Assembly (NCBI RefSeq): GCF_029873635.1
Contig: NC_080422.1
Span: forward strand, 13,113,936 to 13,177,935
Direction: 5' to 3'
Origin: Malania oleifera
Taxonomy: Eukaryota; Streptophyta; Magnoliopsida; Santalales; Ximeniaceae
DNA: 64,000 nt
In this document: piece after piece, positions 46,841-59,500 of the stretch
How positions within the stretch are numbered: the stretch's first letter is position 1
Layout: each line of letters opens with the position of its first letter
Notes under the pieces: model-generated
What the model was told of the DNA's origin: nothing
Database searches by the model: none
Seen by the model: only the letters and a program-made list of their open reading frames with translations
Translations under genes and position numbers: made by a program

Positions 46841-47619
46841 ATCTCCCTTTTTCTTATGATGACAAACACATAAGAGCAAAATGGGTATAACCTGAAAAGG
46901 CTCCCCCCAACAATATGCATAGAAAATATAAATAGTAAAGTTCAGGCATATTCACCAAAGAAGACATTACAAATGATCATGCATTTAATTTTAGCATTCA
47001 AGCACAGACTCATAAATTTGCCCCCATTTTATTTGCCCTCAAGAAATTTCCCCTTTTTAGTCATAAACATTTTTTTTATAAAAATTCTCCCCCTTTTGGC
47101 ATCAGCGAAAAGGGTTAAGCTAAGTAGAAAACGTTTGAATATTTAAAAACACACTTAGCAAGAGAACTCTTCCTTTTTAAACTAATTTTTAAAGAAAACT
47201 CTCCCTCTTTTTAGTATAGATTTTGAGCATAAAAATTTGAAATGTTTTAAAGATATAGCCATTAAGCATATCAAACAGTTTAACTGGTCATTTAAAAGAT
47301 TAAATGACATGTTAATAAGATTAGAGCAGAAATTTCCTCAAACCATAGCAATTTAAATCGTATCATAATACCCGTAAAAGATTTGGATTAAAAACATATG
47401 ACATATGATAACAGGTATAGGTTTGAGCATAAAGACGGTCTAACTAGTTCACATATATTTCAAGAAATATTCATGAACCAGTTATGCAACACCCTTTTAA
47501 AAGTTTGAAACTTCCTGACATACAATTTTTAACATAGAAGAGCATAAGTTATGAAGGGATTTAAGCACATAAGCAAGAAATAAGGTATGTATCATTTAAA
47601 ATCATTTATTGTCATAAGA

Positions 47620-47652
<33 letters not shown>

Positions 47653-50600
47653 TTCTCTTATGATTATCAATAAATGCTAGGGGCGATACTTGTTGAATAA
47701 GAAACTTTAACATGAAAGTTCAAGCAAGCACTATTTTTCTAATATAACAGATAAGCACAAAGCATTTCAATAAATATCTAGAAAAACCAACCATATAGAT
47801 CCTAAAAATATTATAATAATTTTAAAATAAGGAATCCATGGTAGAACAAAGAGTTGTGGCTAAGTAGTGTATTTCCATAAAAAAAAAAATTAAAAAAGAA
47901 TGTCACATTTAAGCACAAGCCACTGAAAATTCAAAAACAAATCTAAGCATAAAAATGTTGGTAAGCAACACAAGATAGAATTTTATATTTAGATGCTCCC
48001 CCTATCAATTTGAATATGTGCTTAGATACTATGGATAACACATGCACCAGAAAATGCAAACATTAAGTTATGTGCAGTGTTCGTGCATGCCAGGAACAAT
48101 CTATATCAAAGATGATTCAATAAAGACAGGATATGACGTTCAAGGTACTTAAAACAAATTAGAACTCAAAAAATGGAAATAATGAAAACATGAGTTTATG
48201 CGTCAGGTGCTATTAATTCTTTTCGCAAGGATGGGGTTTAAACTCCCTAGTATAGTATTAGGTATACATAAGTGCATTTATGCTCGAGGATGAATTTCAT
48301 TCAAGCATATTCATCACATGTTCATCCTTCTTAATATTACTTAAAATGCAAGAGATTATTGACATTAAGTACTTATTTATTTTTATTATGAGCGGCACTT
48401 AAGCTCCCCTTGTATATTTGCGTGGACACATACTTACATTATGGTTCAAGGATGATAGTCATTTAGGAACATTCCTCATATATTCATCCTTTCTAACAAT
48501 TTCAGTATGCAGCAAATATTAAACATTCAGCACGTATGCATGACATATTGCATTTCATATAAAATGCAAGATAGCAAAATAAAGCTAATGCAATTGGGGT
48601 TCAAAAAGGATGACACAACTCAAAAATACAATGAGTGTGTACAATTACGAATCCTCACCCTAAGTCATGCAATTGCCCTAGTTTATGGATCATCATCAGA
48701 ACATATGACGTTTAATTTTAGAGATGATGTTTTACCTTTTAGGTCCCGAGTGAAAGTGCACAACCCAAAGATTTGGACCAAATTGTGTCCATAAATTAGT
48801 CCCTCCTAGAACAACGTAATGTGTACATGTTTTAATTTATAGCTTTTTGGATTTTACATATACTAACCTATTTAATTAACTAGCATCCTAGGAAATAAAC
48901 ATATAGACTAAGCATGTTTTTCAGTTTAGCATATAACATTTAAATTCAACATGCACCAGCAGACGGTTCAACATGCACCTATAACTAAGGATGAAAAATA
49001 ATATTTTTTTATGATTCACTCATCCTTTCAAAAATAATTTAGCATGCATTAAATTATTATCCTAATACATGGTTTCATTTTTGGGAAAAGTTCTACCTAA
49101 ATTTCAACAGCATTTCATCTGTAAATTGAACATTTTTCTATTTTTCCATATACCTAAAACCTGATAGATTCACATAATCAATTTATAATTTGGCTTAAGC
49201 ATGCGAGAACCTATATTCACTACCAACATGCAATTCTAATCACTACATCCGCCATGCATGAGGCATTCAAGACAAGCATGCATTCAGTAGTTCAAACAAC
49301 AGTTCATAAAAATAAACTATCCATTCAATAACATATTCACTTTTATAAGCAATGGACAGTTCATTCAGCTCAAATTAGTTAAAATTAAAAAAAAAATATT
49401 CATCCATCATAAAATATATTCATTTAGTACAAATGGATATTTGCATTCAACTCAACAACAAATCATCCAAAAACTATAAGAACATTACAATAAAATGCAT
49501 ATTGGATGAATTCTAAGCAAGGCTGCTCCCCATCAATTATGCAGCCAAATCATTAAGATTTTAGCCAAGGGTTTTAAATGTTCAATATATATGACTTTGG
49601 CTTTTTAGTACTTAACTAAATTGATCAAAATTTCTTTTTAAGAAAATAAACATATTTTAATTATTTTTTATCTTCTAAATGCATTTAAATATGATTAAAA
49701 CGTTTACGAGCATTATGAGTGTAGGGTTATATGATATACAGTACTATGATAAGTTCCCTAAACCACAAATCTTAGCATGATGGACAAAATATGCTATATT
49801 TAAAATTATTCATACCAAAACACATAGCATTAAATCACCAATTAAAAGCCATTGTCCATCAGAAGGGGATTTTCAAATTTCAGCATGCACTAGCCAATAT
49901 ATTCATTTTGTAACCAATCAACATAATATGTAGAAGTTAAATGAATAGATTGGATATTTTCATTTAAATTTTCATAAAGGCATGTCTTCCAAATGGTTCA
50001 AGGTAAAATAATAGTGTATACTAAAATTTAAACTTTTAAGCATAAAACACTATTCAAGCATTTTAAAAACATCATAACCCCTTTAAATATAATATATTCT
50101 AATAAAGATCTTATAAGTATTAAAAATGTTCCTATATAGCTTCTCATAAGATGACATACAAATATCACAAGATTCACATAGTAAGAATAGACATAAAACA
50201 TACAACATGTGAATCAAGCATCAAATAAAGTAAAAGGAGGAAGATATATACCTTTTCAATTTACTCATTTTTAAACATTTAAGCTCAGAGTGGTGTTTTT
50301 CTCTCTCTCGATTTTTCTATACCTTAAACGTTCCCAAATCTCCTTAGTCCTAGTATCAAACATGATCTTTTAAAAACCATCAGTAACTAAGGCACAATAT
50401 AAATTATGCATGACACTCATATGAAATGCATTAAATTCAAGTCAAGCACTTTTAAATCATTTTCATGTTTGGGAAACTATGCATTTTAAAATCATTTTTT
50501 TATGGGAAATGATAACTTTGTCAAAACCTTTTCCAAAATCTCCAATTAATTGATTTTACAAAAGCATTTTTAATATTCAAACAGTAAAATATACGCAATG

Positions 50601-50719
50601 AAAATAGTGGAGGATTTGCAAAAGGTTGACCCTCAAAACAGAGATACATCGAAAATGAGTCGTTGCAATCTTTATGCAAATAGCGATTAAGTGTATTGCA
50701 ACTGGACTCTGATACCAAT
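46841..50719. other. Interior of the 8.0-kb element, no genes seen
   Basis: AT-rich sequence with many GCATGCA/ATTCA words and a (TA)n tract at about 47627-47651. No zinc knuckle, protease, integrase or reverse-transcriptase motif was found on either strand. The short frames look fortuitous. Confidence 0.7.
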
Positions 50720-52799
50720 TGTTGAAACTGGTGTGATCCTAAGAGCAGGGGTGAATTGGGTGCTTAAAAAACTTTTCGGCTAATTAAAACATTTTGATTC
50801 ACCACAGTTCATATCTCATTCAATATTAAAAATGTGTATGTAAAATGTTTAAGCTATCAGTGCAGACATACATGTGTGCAACATATCTCATTTAAATTAA
50901 ATGTGTGCATGCAAATAATATAGCAGTGAACAAGCAAACATACACATATAAAAATTAAAGTGTAATAATTAAATGAGATAGCGAGAGAGAGACACACGAA
51001 ATTTGTTATTGAGGTTTGGCCAAACCAGCCTACATCCTCGCCTTGGGCATACCCCCCCTAGGATTCCACTATCCTTGCTCACTTAAACGGGCAGAGCAGA
51101 AGCCGTTACAGTATTTCCTTAAGAGGCAAGGTAAACCCTAGCTCAAATTCCAAGCTAAACCCAACTAGTCTCCCTTATGGGGCGGAGACTTCCTAGTTCA
51201 ATTACAGGCTGAACCCAATGGGTCTCACTTATAGAACCGAGACTCCCCAGTTCAATTAATGGGATGAACCCAACCGATACATAAAAATATTTTTGTACAT
51301 AAAAATACTTCTAAAACATACAAGCAGAAATGTACACGTTTAAGCTCTAAATACATGCACTCTAATATGATATGAAATCTGCTCAGTAGAGTAAGGGTGC
51401 TCTCAAATAATTTTGTACAAATAAAATATATGAAAAAAGAGTATTATTGTTCTCCTATAAATATTTTTTTCAAATAAAGAATATTTTGCAAATAAGGAAT
51501 ATTTGGAGAATTTAAGAGTTTAAGTTCAAGAAAATATTTGTGTTGTAAATAATTTTCTCCCAAAAATATTTATCAAAGAAATAATCGGGAGAAAACCTAT
51601 GCAATACTCTCAAAAATATTTTTCAAAGATTAAGTGTTAGGTGAGAGTATATGGAAATAAAATGCCCTAAATGAAATACTCTCCTCAAAAATGATTTTGA
51701 AATAAAAGCATGGAATAGAGTTGGAGAAATTTGTATAAAAAATTTTGCCCCAAAAGAATGATTTTTACAATAAAGATGTTTGGGGGAACTTTTATTGACA
51801 AGGGGTTTGAGAGAAAATTTAGGCCAATCAAAATCACTAATTTGAGGTTATGAAGAGATATTTATAGATTTTCTGAAAATTATGACCGTTGGGGACATGT
51901 TCGGTATTTTGGAAAAATTTATTTAAAAGTTAATGACGTTTTAGCGCTTTTAAAAAATTCCAACCCGAGAGGTTCGGTCGATTGTATTTTAAGTTCAGTC
52001 AACTATATTGATAAGTACAGTCAACCGAGGCACTTTTGAATTACATATATAGTTGACTGAATTAAGGCGATTTTGAAAGCGTTTGAGGTTCGATCGACTA
52101 TATTTGAAATTCTGTCTACTATTCATATGGTTCGGTCGACTCAATCATAAATGAACTAGAAGTTCGGTTGGTTGAATAGTTGAGTGTCAGACACATGCTA
52201 GTTCGGTCGGCTGTGGAAGATATGTTCAAAAACGTCAGATCGATTGAACCTTGGTCAAACTGTTGACCTCTGAATGGTTCGGTTGACTGAGCTGAATATA
52301 ATCAGCTGGGTTCTGTCGACTGAGTGACTTTTAATTATTATTTTAGGTCCTGATTCTTATTAGAGTTCACCCATGTTACTCATAGTATAACTTCTAAGTT
52401 AAAGGGGATTTTTTATGAAGTGTTTATGGGGACCTAAAGTCAATCTATGGTCTTGAGAGTTAACCCCAAAAATCTGACGTCCGTCGATCAAAGGTGATCC
52501 CTAAGGTCAATCTATGGTCAATTTGAGCATACAATCCATATCATACAAATGCATGCATTATTATAGACCAAATAATAAAATCAAATGCAACTAAAATTCA
52601 AAACATGTCTTCTTCTTCTCCTTTGCTCTTTGACATCATGGAATGTGCAAAATTTGTGCTTTAAAACCTACCTTGGCTTCCATGTTCTCTTGATCTTATG
52701 TGTGACCTAAATAATACTTGTTCACGCACTAAAACACACACATAAGAGACACTTGTGTTTATCAGCATCAAAATAGAGATCAAACTTAAAAAGTCAACA
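50720..52799 (-). repeat. 5' LTR of the 8.0-kb element
   Basis: 2080 bp, next to the primer site. It has the same array (about 51970-52325) and a TATA box at 51859-51866. Confidence 0.9.
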
Positions 52800-52932
52800 A
52801 CTTCCTTGCTTTCACACTTTTTGAAAAAGAGTCCTTTGCCTGGAGAACCCTTGAGATACCAAAGTATGTTGTACACAGCCTCTAGATGATTCTTCTTTGG
52901 TGAATGCATGTGTTGCCTTACCACATTTATTG

Positions 52933-55380
52933 TGTGACACCCCGATTTTCATGCCATTTTTTTTTAATAAATATTACTCAAACATCAATCATAAATCGTC
53001 CATGTCAAAAACTCCGATACCATTTAAACATAGCCCGACTCGAAATGGGTACCGGGTAACCAATCGTTCAAACAACCCAATCAGCGAAAGTCAACATATT
53101 TACATACCACAGTGAATACACATACCAGAGTATTAATTCATCCATATATTCATGTCTAACACATTCCCAAAAAGAAACACAAAAATACTCTAGGGGAATC
53201 CTCCATCCCTAGCTCAGAACACTCCTCTGTCTACTCAGGGTATCAGCTCCCCTTTATCTTGGAGCTCTATCACTTGGTTTATCTTGTTTTCTTGAAATAT
53301 TTAAATAATTGGGTGAGACACATCTCAGTAAGACGGAATAAATTATCTACAATGTGTGGCAATATGAATCTCATTATATCATACTATATTCATTTTAGTG
53401 ATAGTATCTTCTGAGAAAATATATCATTTCTACTTATAATCATGTAAATATAAAACACAAGCTTTTACAAGCTTTAATTCCATTTTCAACTCGTTCACAT
53501 GCAACTCATGTTTAACAGCGAAGTCCCCGATGATAGGGGAGATTACACGCCCATACATGTAACTTCCCTCTGCTCTGATATCGTTTGTATCCTTGCCCGA
53601 TTAACTCAGGTTCGGCTACAACTGATACTTATTAGGGCACACACCTTACTTAGTAAGCCCTCAGGCGGAGTGTATTACTTTGCTTTAACTATTAATGTTA
53701 TTAACTCACGCTCTTTCATTTCCCATTTCCATATCCATTTCACATTTCTATTTTCATTTCCATTTTCACATCTAGCTCATGAGTCTCCTCGGTAACCAAT
53801 ACATCCACATCTATAACTCATGGCCGCCTTTCTACACCATGCTTCACCCCATGGTCAAGGTCGCTCTCCATGCTCTATCCCATGCTTCCCCCCATGGTCA
53901 GGGTTGTGCGACCTGAAGGCTGGACCTATTTGCGGTTGGCTTCCTTGATTAGATCAAAATAAACATATACTCATTTGTAGTACGAATAATCTGCCATATA
54001 CCCTGGTCCGAACCCAAGGGGCAAAACTACTCTTCTCACTGGCTCATTCGAACTGTCACATCACACGTTCCACGAGTCTGTGTGGTTGCACTTAAGCACC
54101 ACTAGCAATGGTACCATGCTCATTACAATAATACATCCATCCATTAGGGTTCCCATTTTCACATTTCAATATTTCACAATTGCAGTATTCACAATGTAAT
54201 TTTTTCACATTTCCAATATTCTCATTTCACATTCATATTGCAGTATTCACGTTGCAATATTCATATTCTCATATTCACATTTTAATATCCATATTACAGT
54301 ATTCACATTCTCATATTCACATTTCATCATTTTCATTGCAGCATTAACATTGCAATATTTACATTTTCAGTATTCTCAACTCATTTCATCATTTCAATGA
54401 TATTTCACCAATTCAATACTCATTTCATCTCACAATAACATATACATATTTCATTTCACATTACTCAACATTTCTCAATAAAACATTTCCATATTTCATA
54501 TTTCATCATTTCTTAAAAGGTACTTTTCAGTACAAATCACTCTTCATCATTTTTCCACATTTTAAATCTCATATTTCAATACACAATTCATAACCTCATT
54601 ATTCTCAATGACAATCATTTAATCCAATTTCAAATACATTTCAATATAAATCATATGCCACACAATTTTCATATGATATTCATATCATCATAATTTCAAG
54701 TAAAATATCATATTTCAATTTTTCATATTTCCAAACGAGTCATTTTTAGAAAAGACTGCTATAATGTATTCCCTTACCTAACACCCTAAATCATACGCTC
54801 CACGACGTTCACAACTCAAAAGCCTGCAATTCATTTTTCCCAAATTATTCAACGTAACCTCCACAATATTCACATTTAGTATTTCCCAAGCTTTATATAC
54901 TCCAAATTAACATTAAAACTCTAAAATATCCCACTTACCCTGGTTTTGGGATGGTGCCCTGGAACCCCAAGTTGAAAATTTGCTCCCCCTAAGTTGCAGA
55001 GAATCTTCCCATGAACCTCGTGGTGGTTCTGGATCGTTGATTCGGACTATGATCTGAGCAGATTCGTAGAGAGAAGGGAGAGAGAACCATGGGTCTTCGA
55101 GAGAGAGAGAGAGAGAGAGGATTTTTATTTAATAAAACAGATGCAACTCGCTGGATCCCTTTATCACGCTCACTGCAGACGGTTTTCTCAGGCTCTCAAA
55201 AAACCGTCACTAGTTTTCTATTTAACCGGCCCAAAATTACCATTTACCTGTTACTGACCTACGGTAAATCCCCATAACCATCGATGGTTTTCTTATCACT
55301 CCAGAAAATCGTTTCTCCTCTTCCAGCCAAAAATCGTTTTTTCTCATTTCTTTTATTATTATATTTTTTGGATCTCTACA
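52933..55380 (-). mobile_element. Solo LTR (2.45 kb) of the family at 1-1603
   Basis: On the plus strand it runs from TGTGACACCCCGA to GGATCTCTACA, flanked by TATTG (52928-52932) and TACTG (55381-55385), a 5-bp duplication with one change. Removal rejoins the copia peptide IAFAV...VVRQHMHSP. It contains a putative donor CCAGG/GTAAGTG at 54938, GAGATGTGTCTCACCC (about 53314-53330) and an acceptor near 53291, the GC-rich block (about 53882-53943), short ATTTCACATT units (54160-54560) and a GA tract (55100-55119). It has no GTCGAC array; its upstream part instead has AACCATCGATGGTT and GACGGTTTT/AAAACCGTC. Confidence 0.85.
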
Positions 55381-55889
55381 TACTGCAAATGCAATGTCGA
55401 ATCTGGTATGTGATAGATAGATTAGTTTACCAACCAATCTCTTATGCCACTCCTTTTCAACCAATATTTCACAGTCTTCAACTCTCTTTACTGTTTTAAT
55501 TGGGGTTTCACTAGGTTTGCATCCAAGCATGCCAGTTTTGGTTAGGATATTGTTGACTTTTTGAGTCCAATCCCTGATTTTGATAATGACAAACCGTATA
55601 TTACTAATGTTTGTGCCTAAGTACTTGAACAGGTTAGTCTTTCAAAACACACGCACATGATTGTACTTGAACAGGTTAGTCTTTCAAAACACATGCACAT
55701 GAAAGTGAAATGGATGCCAGAAAGACCTTAAAGAGCACATACTCCTAGCATATTTATATATGGCATTTGAAGTAGCAAAAGATTGAAGACCTCTCTTTTT
55801 ATTGTATTTGCATTTATTCTTTTGAGTCTATAATATTTAATATGGTTCGTAATATCTCCATGACATGCATGATAGAACTATAAGCTCAA

Positions 55890-56450
55890 TGACCAATACG
55901 GTCGACCGACGCCAGGCTTTTAGGCTAAATCAAAAAGCCTAGGTCATAAACTGACCATAGGTCCCTACACACCACATGACAAATCCCCTATATCTTAAAA
56001 GGTTATACTCATATGGTCAGGGGTAAACTCTAGTAAGAATCAGGACCTAAAATAATGTTTGAAAGGGCTTCGGGCAACCAAATTGTGTGCGTTGAAAATG
56101 CCTCGGTCGACTGAATAGTTAAAAAGTCAAAAAGGTTGACTTGGCTCAGACGACCAACCCAAAATGAACGTATTGTTCACGGTCGACCGAACTATGAATA
56201 CTAACTTTTTCATCTTCCCCGGGCGCCCGAACCTTACATTCAAATGTACCCCAAGGGACCGAAGTGAGTAGTTTGGTAGACCGAACTATGAACCAGGTGA
56301 CCGAACCTCGAGTGTTTGGAAAATCACCTTGGTTTAGCCACCCCAACTTGTTCTCGGGCACCCGAAGTTGAAAATTAAACTTTTCCAGTTGTGAGTGTTT
56401 GAGCGACCGACCCTAAATTCCGAGCGCCCGAAACTTTCGGGTTGCTATAT
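55890..56450. repeat. TCGGTCGACCGA-type palindrome array in a copia LTR
   Basis: About ten copies, for example CGGTCGACCGAC (55897), TCGGTCGACTGAA, ACGGTCGACCGAAC and GGGCGCCCGAAC. They sit 100-650 bp upstream of the TATA box at 56559. Many are complete palindromes; others keep one half (GACCGAAC). Confidence 0.75.
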
Positions 56451-56558
56451 TTTTAACTACGGTAACTCGGGTTAATTAAGGGTAAATTCGATTAAAACGT
56501 TTTAAAATAATTTTAATTATTCCCTCTATGTCCCAACGATCTTTTTTTTGGTAGATTC

Positions 56559-56568
56559 TATATATATA
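56559..56568 (+). promoter_or_regulatory. TATA box of the SIRE-like solo LTR
   Basis: TATATATATA after a stretch of T residues and before CCCTCATTTGC. Its position relative to the array and the LTR end fits a U3/R boundary. Confidence 0.5.
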
Positions 56569-59500
56569 CCCTCATTTGCAAATATTAAGGATTGATTAGC
56601 ACTTTGATTAAGAAAATTTTTCTCTGCAATATTTTGAGCTACACATCCTTATACAAGCCATATACCTCACCTTTTACTTATTTTATTGAAACATCATATT
56701 GAGTGAGTATCTTGAGATTACCTACATTTGTGCTGCAAGCTTATACTCTCTTGTTTGTGATTGTTGATTTTTAAAGAGAGTTAAGCACAAAAGTTTTTTC
56801 CCATGGATTTAATTCATAAATCTATTTCATGGGGAAACTTTTATTAGCTTTTGAGTCTTTGCATTTTTGTTGCAAGACTCTTGAGTTTGTCTTGTGTTTT
56901 CTTTGAAGAAAATAATTTTTGACAAGCTTGTGTTAAATATCTCTTGTGCTTGATTTTCTCGAAATCTTTTTTAGATATTTGATTATTCTTTTGAAATCTT
57001 TGAAACCTTATCTGTGGTTGATATTTTTATATATATTGTTTCAAAGATATTATCATAGCACACTCTCGCGCTTTGATTGTCACCAACATCATTTTGAGAG
57101 TTGTAATATTGTTTTCACTGAGCTTATAGATCTTATCATTTTAAAGTGCATTGGTTATACTGGTACAAATCTGCTTATTAGAGAAGCACGTATTTTTGTA
57201 AACGAAATTTTTATTATTTGTTGTACTCTACGTGTAGCCTGAAGGGGTGATAATCTAAACCAGAAGGATTGTATGTAAAGGTTGATGTCAGCCCTGGTAA
57301 TTTGACCTGGTTGTAACCAGTGCTGCTCCACCCGTTAAGTGAGCTGTAGCAAAATCCTCGGGCTTGCGAGCAGAGGTGGGGACGTAGGCACATTTGCCAA
57401 ATCTCGATAACATATTTGGTGTCATCTTTATTTTACTCGCTTTACCATACTGTGCATGCTTGGTTGATTTACTTGTACTAATTTAATTCAGTTGTATTCA
57501 TTAGGTTATTTTATATATGCTATGTATTGACCCTAGGTTTGTGAAATACTGTTGCTGGTTATTTGACCTAAGTGAGAAAAACTTTAAAAATCCAATTCAC
57601 CCCCCTTTTGGGAATACACTAAAGTCAATAGAGATCAAGGATATACTCTTGCTGAGAGACACTGATACCCTTTTTTTATCTCGAAACTTCCATTCCCAAG
57701 AAGTACCGTATTCGTCTTCCCACTTTCAGACTGTTGGAAAAACATAGTGTGATATGATTGTCCTTGTTGATATCTTTGGTTCTTTATTAACTTCTCAAAT
57801 CTGTCGAACCATGCTCTAGAAGATTTGCTTGAGTCCATACAGGGACTTCTTGAGTTTACATACTACGTTTTATTCACCTTTCTTACTGAAACCCGGTGGT
57901 AACTTCATGTAAACTTTTTCCTCTAACTCGCCATTTAGAAATGGATTCTTAATGTCGATTTGTTGAAGTGGGTGGCCAATCCAAGTTGGCTGCTAAGGAT
58001 AGGAGAACCCGAACTGTATTCAATTTTTCCACTGGTGCAAATGTCTCTGTGTAGTCAATGCCATAGGTTTGTGTAAACCTTTTTACAGCAAGACGGGCTT
58101 TATACCGTTCAACTGCCCCATCAGCTTTACCATGAAGAGCCATTTGTAGCCCACTGGCTTCTTTCCTCTCGGTAAATTCATAACATCCCAAGTTCCATTC
58201 TTTTTCAGGGCCCGCATCTCCTCCGTGACAACTTCCCTCCATTTAGGAGTCTCCAAGGCTTCCTGGATATTCTTTGGAATTTTTATCCTATCAAGGTTAG
58301 AGATAAAAGCACGACACCCTGCAGACAGAGATTTATAAGGCATGTATTTTGACCAGGGATAGAGAGTACATAACCCAGTTTATTTTCTAATGGCAATGGG
58401 TAAATTGATGTCATTAGGAGCAGACTTATTAGAAGGAAGTTTATGGCCATTTGGATTTATCACCTGATCAGGATTGGGTGTGGACTCATGGTTGCTCAGA
58501 GTTATCACCGGTTCCAACTCTCTTGGTGCCTTAGGTATGAGATTCTCCATGTTCTTTGTTTTTGGCTTCCTTGAATAAACGAGTATCTTCTTGTTATTTT
58601 TTTTTTTTTTTGTATCTCCCCAAAGAAATCAACAAAGACATCAAAAAACCGATCCTCACTCTAATTCTCCCCCTAAAGAGAGGCCTTTTGAAATAAAGGA
58701 GTGGTTTCAAAGAACGTGACATCAAGGCTAACAAACAATTTTTTTTTGTGACAAGATCATAAAACTTGTAGTCTTTTTGAGTAGGAGAGTAACCAATAAA
58801 AACACATTTAATGGCACAGGGTTCCATTTTATCCCTACTGTGAGCTTATGTACAAATGCAGTACAACTAAAAAATTTTAGGGAGAGATTGGAGTTAAGTC
58901 GAGAGGTTGGAAAACATTTTTGAAATTTTTGGAGAGGAGTGGCAAAAGAAAGAACCCGACTAGGCATTCTATTAATGAGATATGTAGCTGTTAAAATGAC
59001 ATCGCCCCAAAAATATTTTTTTCATATTTGTAGTAAACATTAATGCCCAAGCTACTTAAAAAAATATACCTATTCTTGCGTTTAACATCCCCATTTTTTT
59101 AGGGGCATCCACACAGGAACTTTGATGGATAATTCCATTTTCTTGAAGATAATTTCTCAAGATATTATTGAAATATTTTGTACTATTATTAGTTCGCAAG
59201 ATTTGAATGTGAGTTTGGAATTGTGTTTGAATCACGGAGTGAAAATTAATAAAAATGGAACGGACTTCGGTTTTATCTTTCAATAGGTAAACCCAACAAA
59301 TACGAGTGTGATCATCAATAAAAGTAACAAACCATTTCATATGAGTGCGATTAAGGGAGCAGGAGGGCCCCTATAAATCATTGTTAATCATAGTAAAAGG
59401 TCTGGATGGTTTGTATGTGGATTTTAGAAAGGAATTACGTTGGTATTTTGCAAGTTCACAAATCTCGCACTGAAAATCAGAAGACGTCTTATTTGAACAA

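Larger units (their letters stand above)
44780..52799 (-). mobile_element. 8.0-kb LTR element without coding region (LARD-like)
   Basis: LTRs at 44780-46840 and 50720-52799 (about 2.07 kb each, TGTT...CAACA) are flanked by the exact target duplication ACTTC (44775-44779 and 52800-52804). A TTGGTATCAGAG primer site (minus strand) lies at 50707-50719 and the polypurine tract AAAAAGGGAGAT abuts 46840. The 3.9-kb interior (46841-50719) is AT-rich and shows no gag or pol text on either strand. The longest frame (48507-48794, 95 codons) is unrecognised. LTR ends and inner motifs (CAATTCACCCC, GGATGTAGGC) resemble SIRE/Maximus copia LTRs, so it is probably a non-autonomous relative moved in trans. 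Confidence 0.88.
55551..57639 (+). mobile_element. Solo LTR (2.09 kb), SIRE-like copia
   Basis: It starts TGTTGACTTTTTGAG and is flanked by the exact duplication GATAT (55546-55550 and 57640-57644). Removal restores EYILTKTGMLGCKPSETP in the host copia. The 3' end (ATCAAG) has lost the canonical CA. It contains the CGGTCGACCGA array (about 55890-56450), a TATA box (56559-56568), GGGGACGTAGGC at 57379-57390, and CAATTCACCCCCC near 57593. It is a distant relative of the LTRs of the 8.0-kb element. Confidence 0.87.

Noticed and set aside
48507..48794. 95-codon frame inside the 8.0-kb element
   Set aside because: Isolated, AT-biased and unlike any retrotransposon domain; expected by chance in 3.9 kb.
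52897..53115. Plus-strand frame across the left border of the solo LTR
   Set aside because: It spans the junction of two elements, so it is fortuitous.
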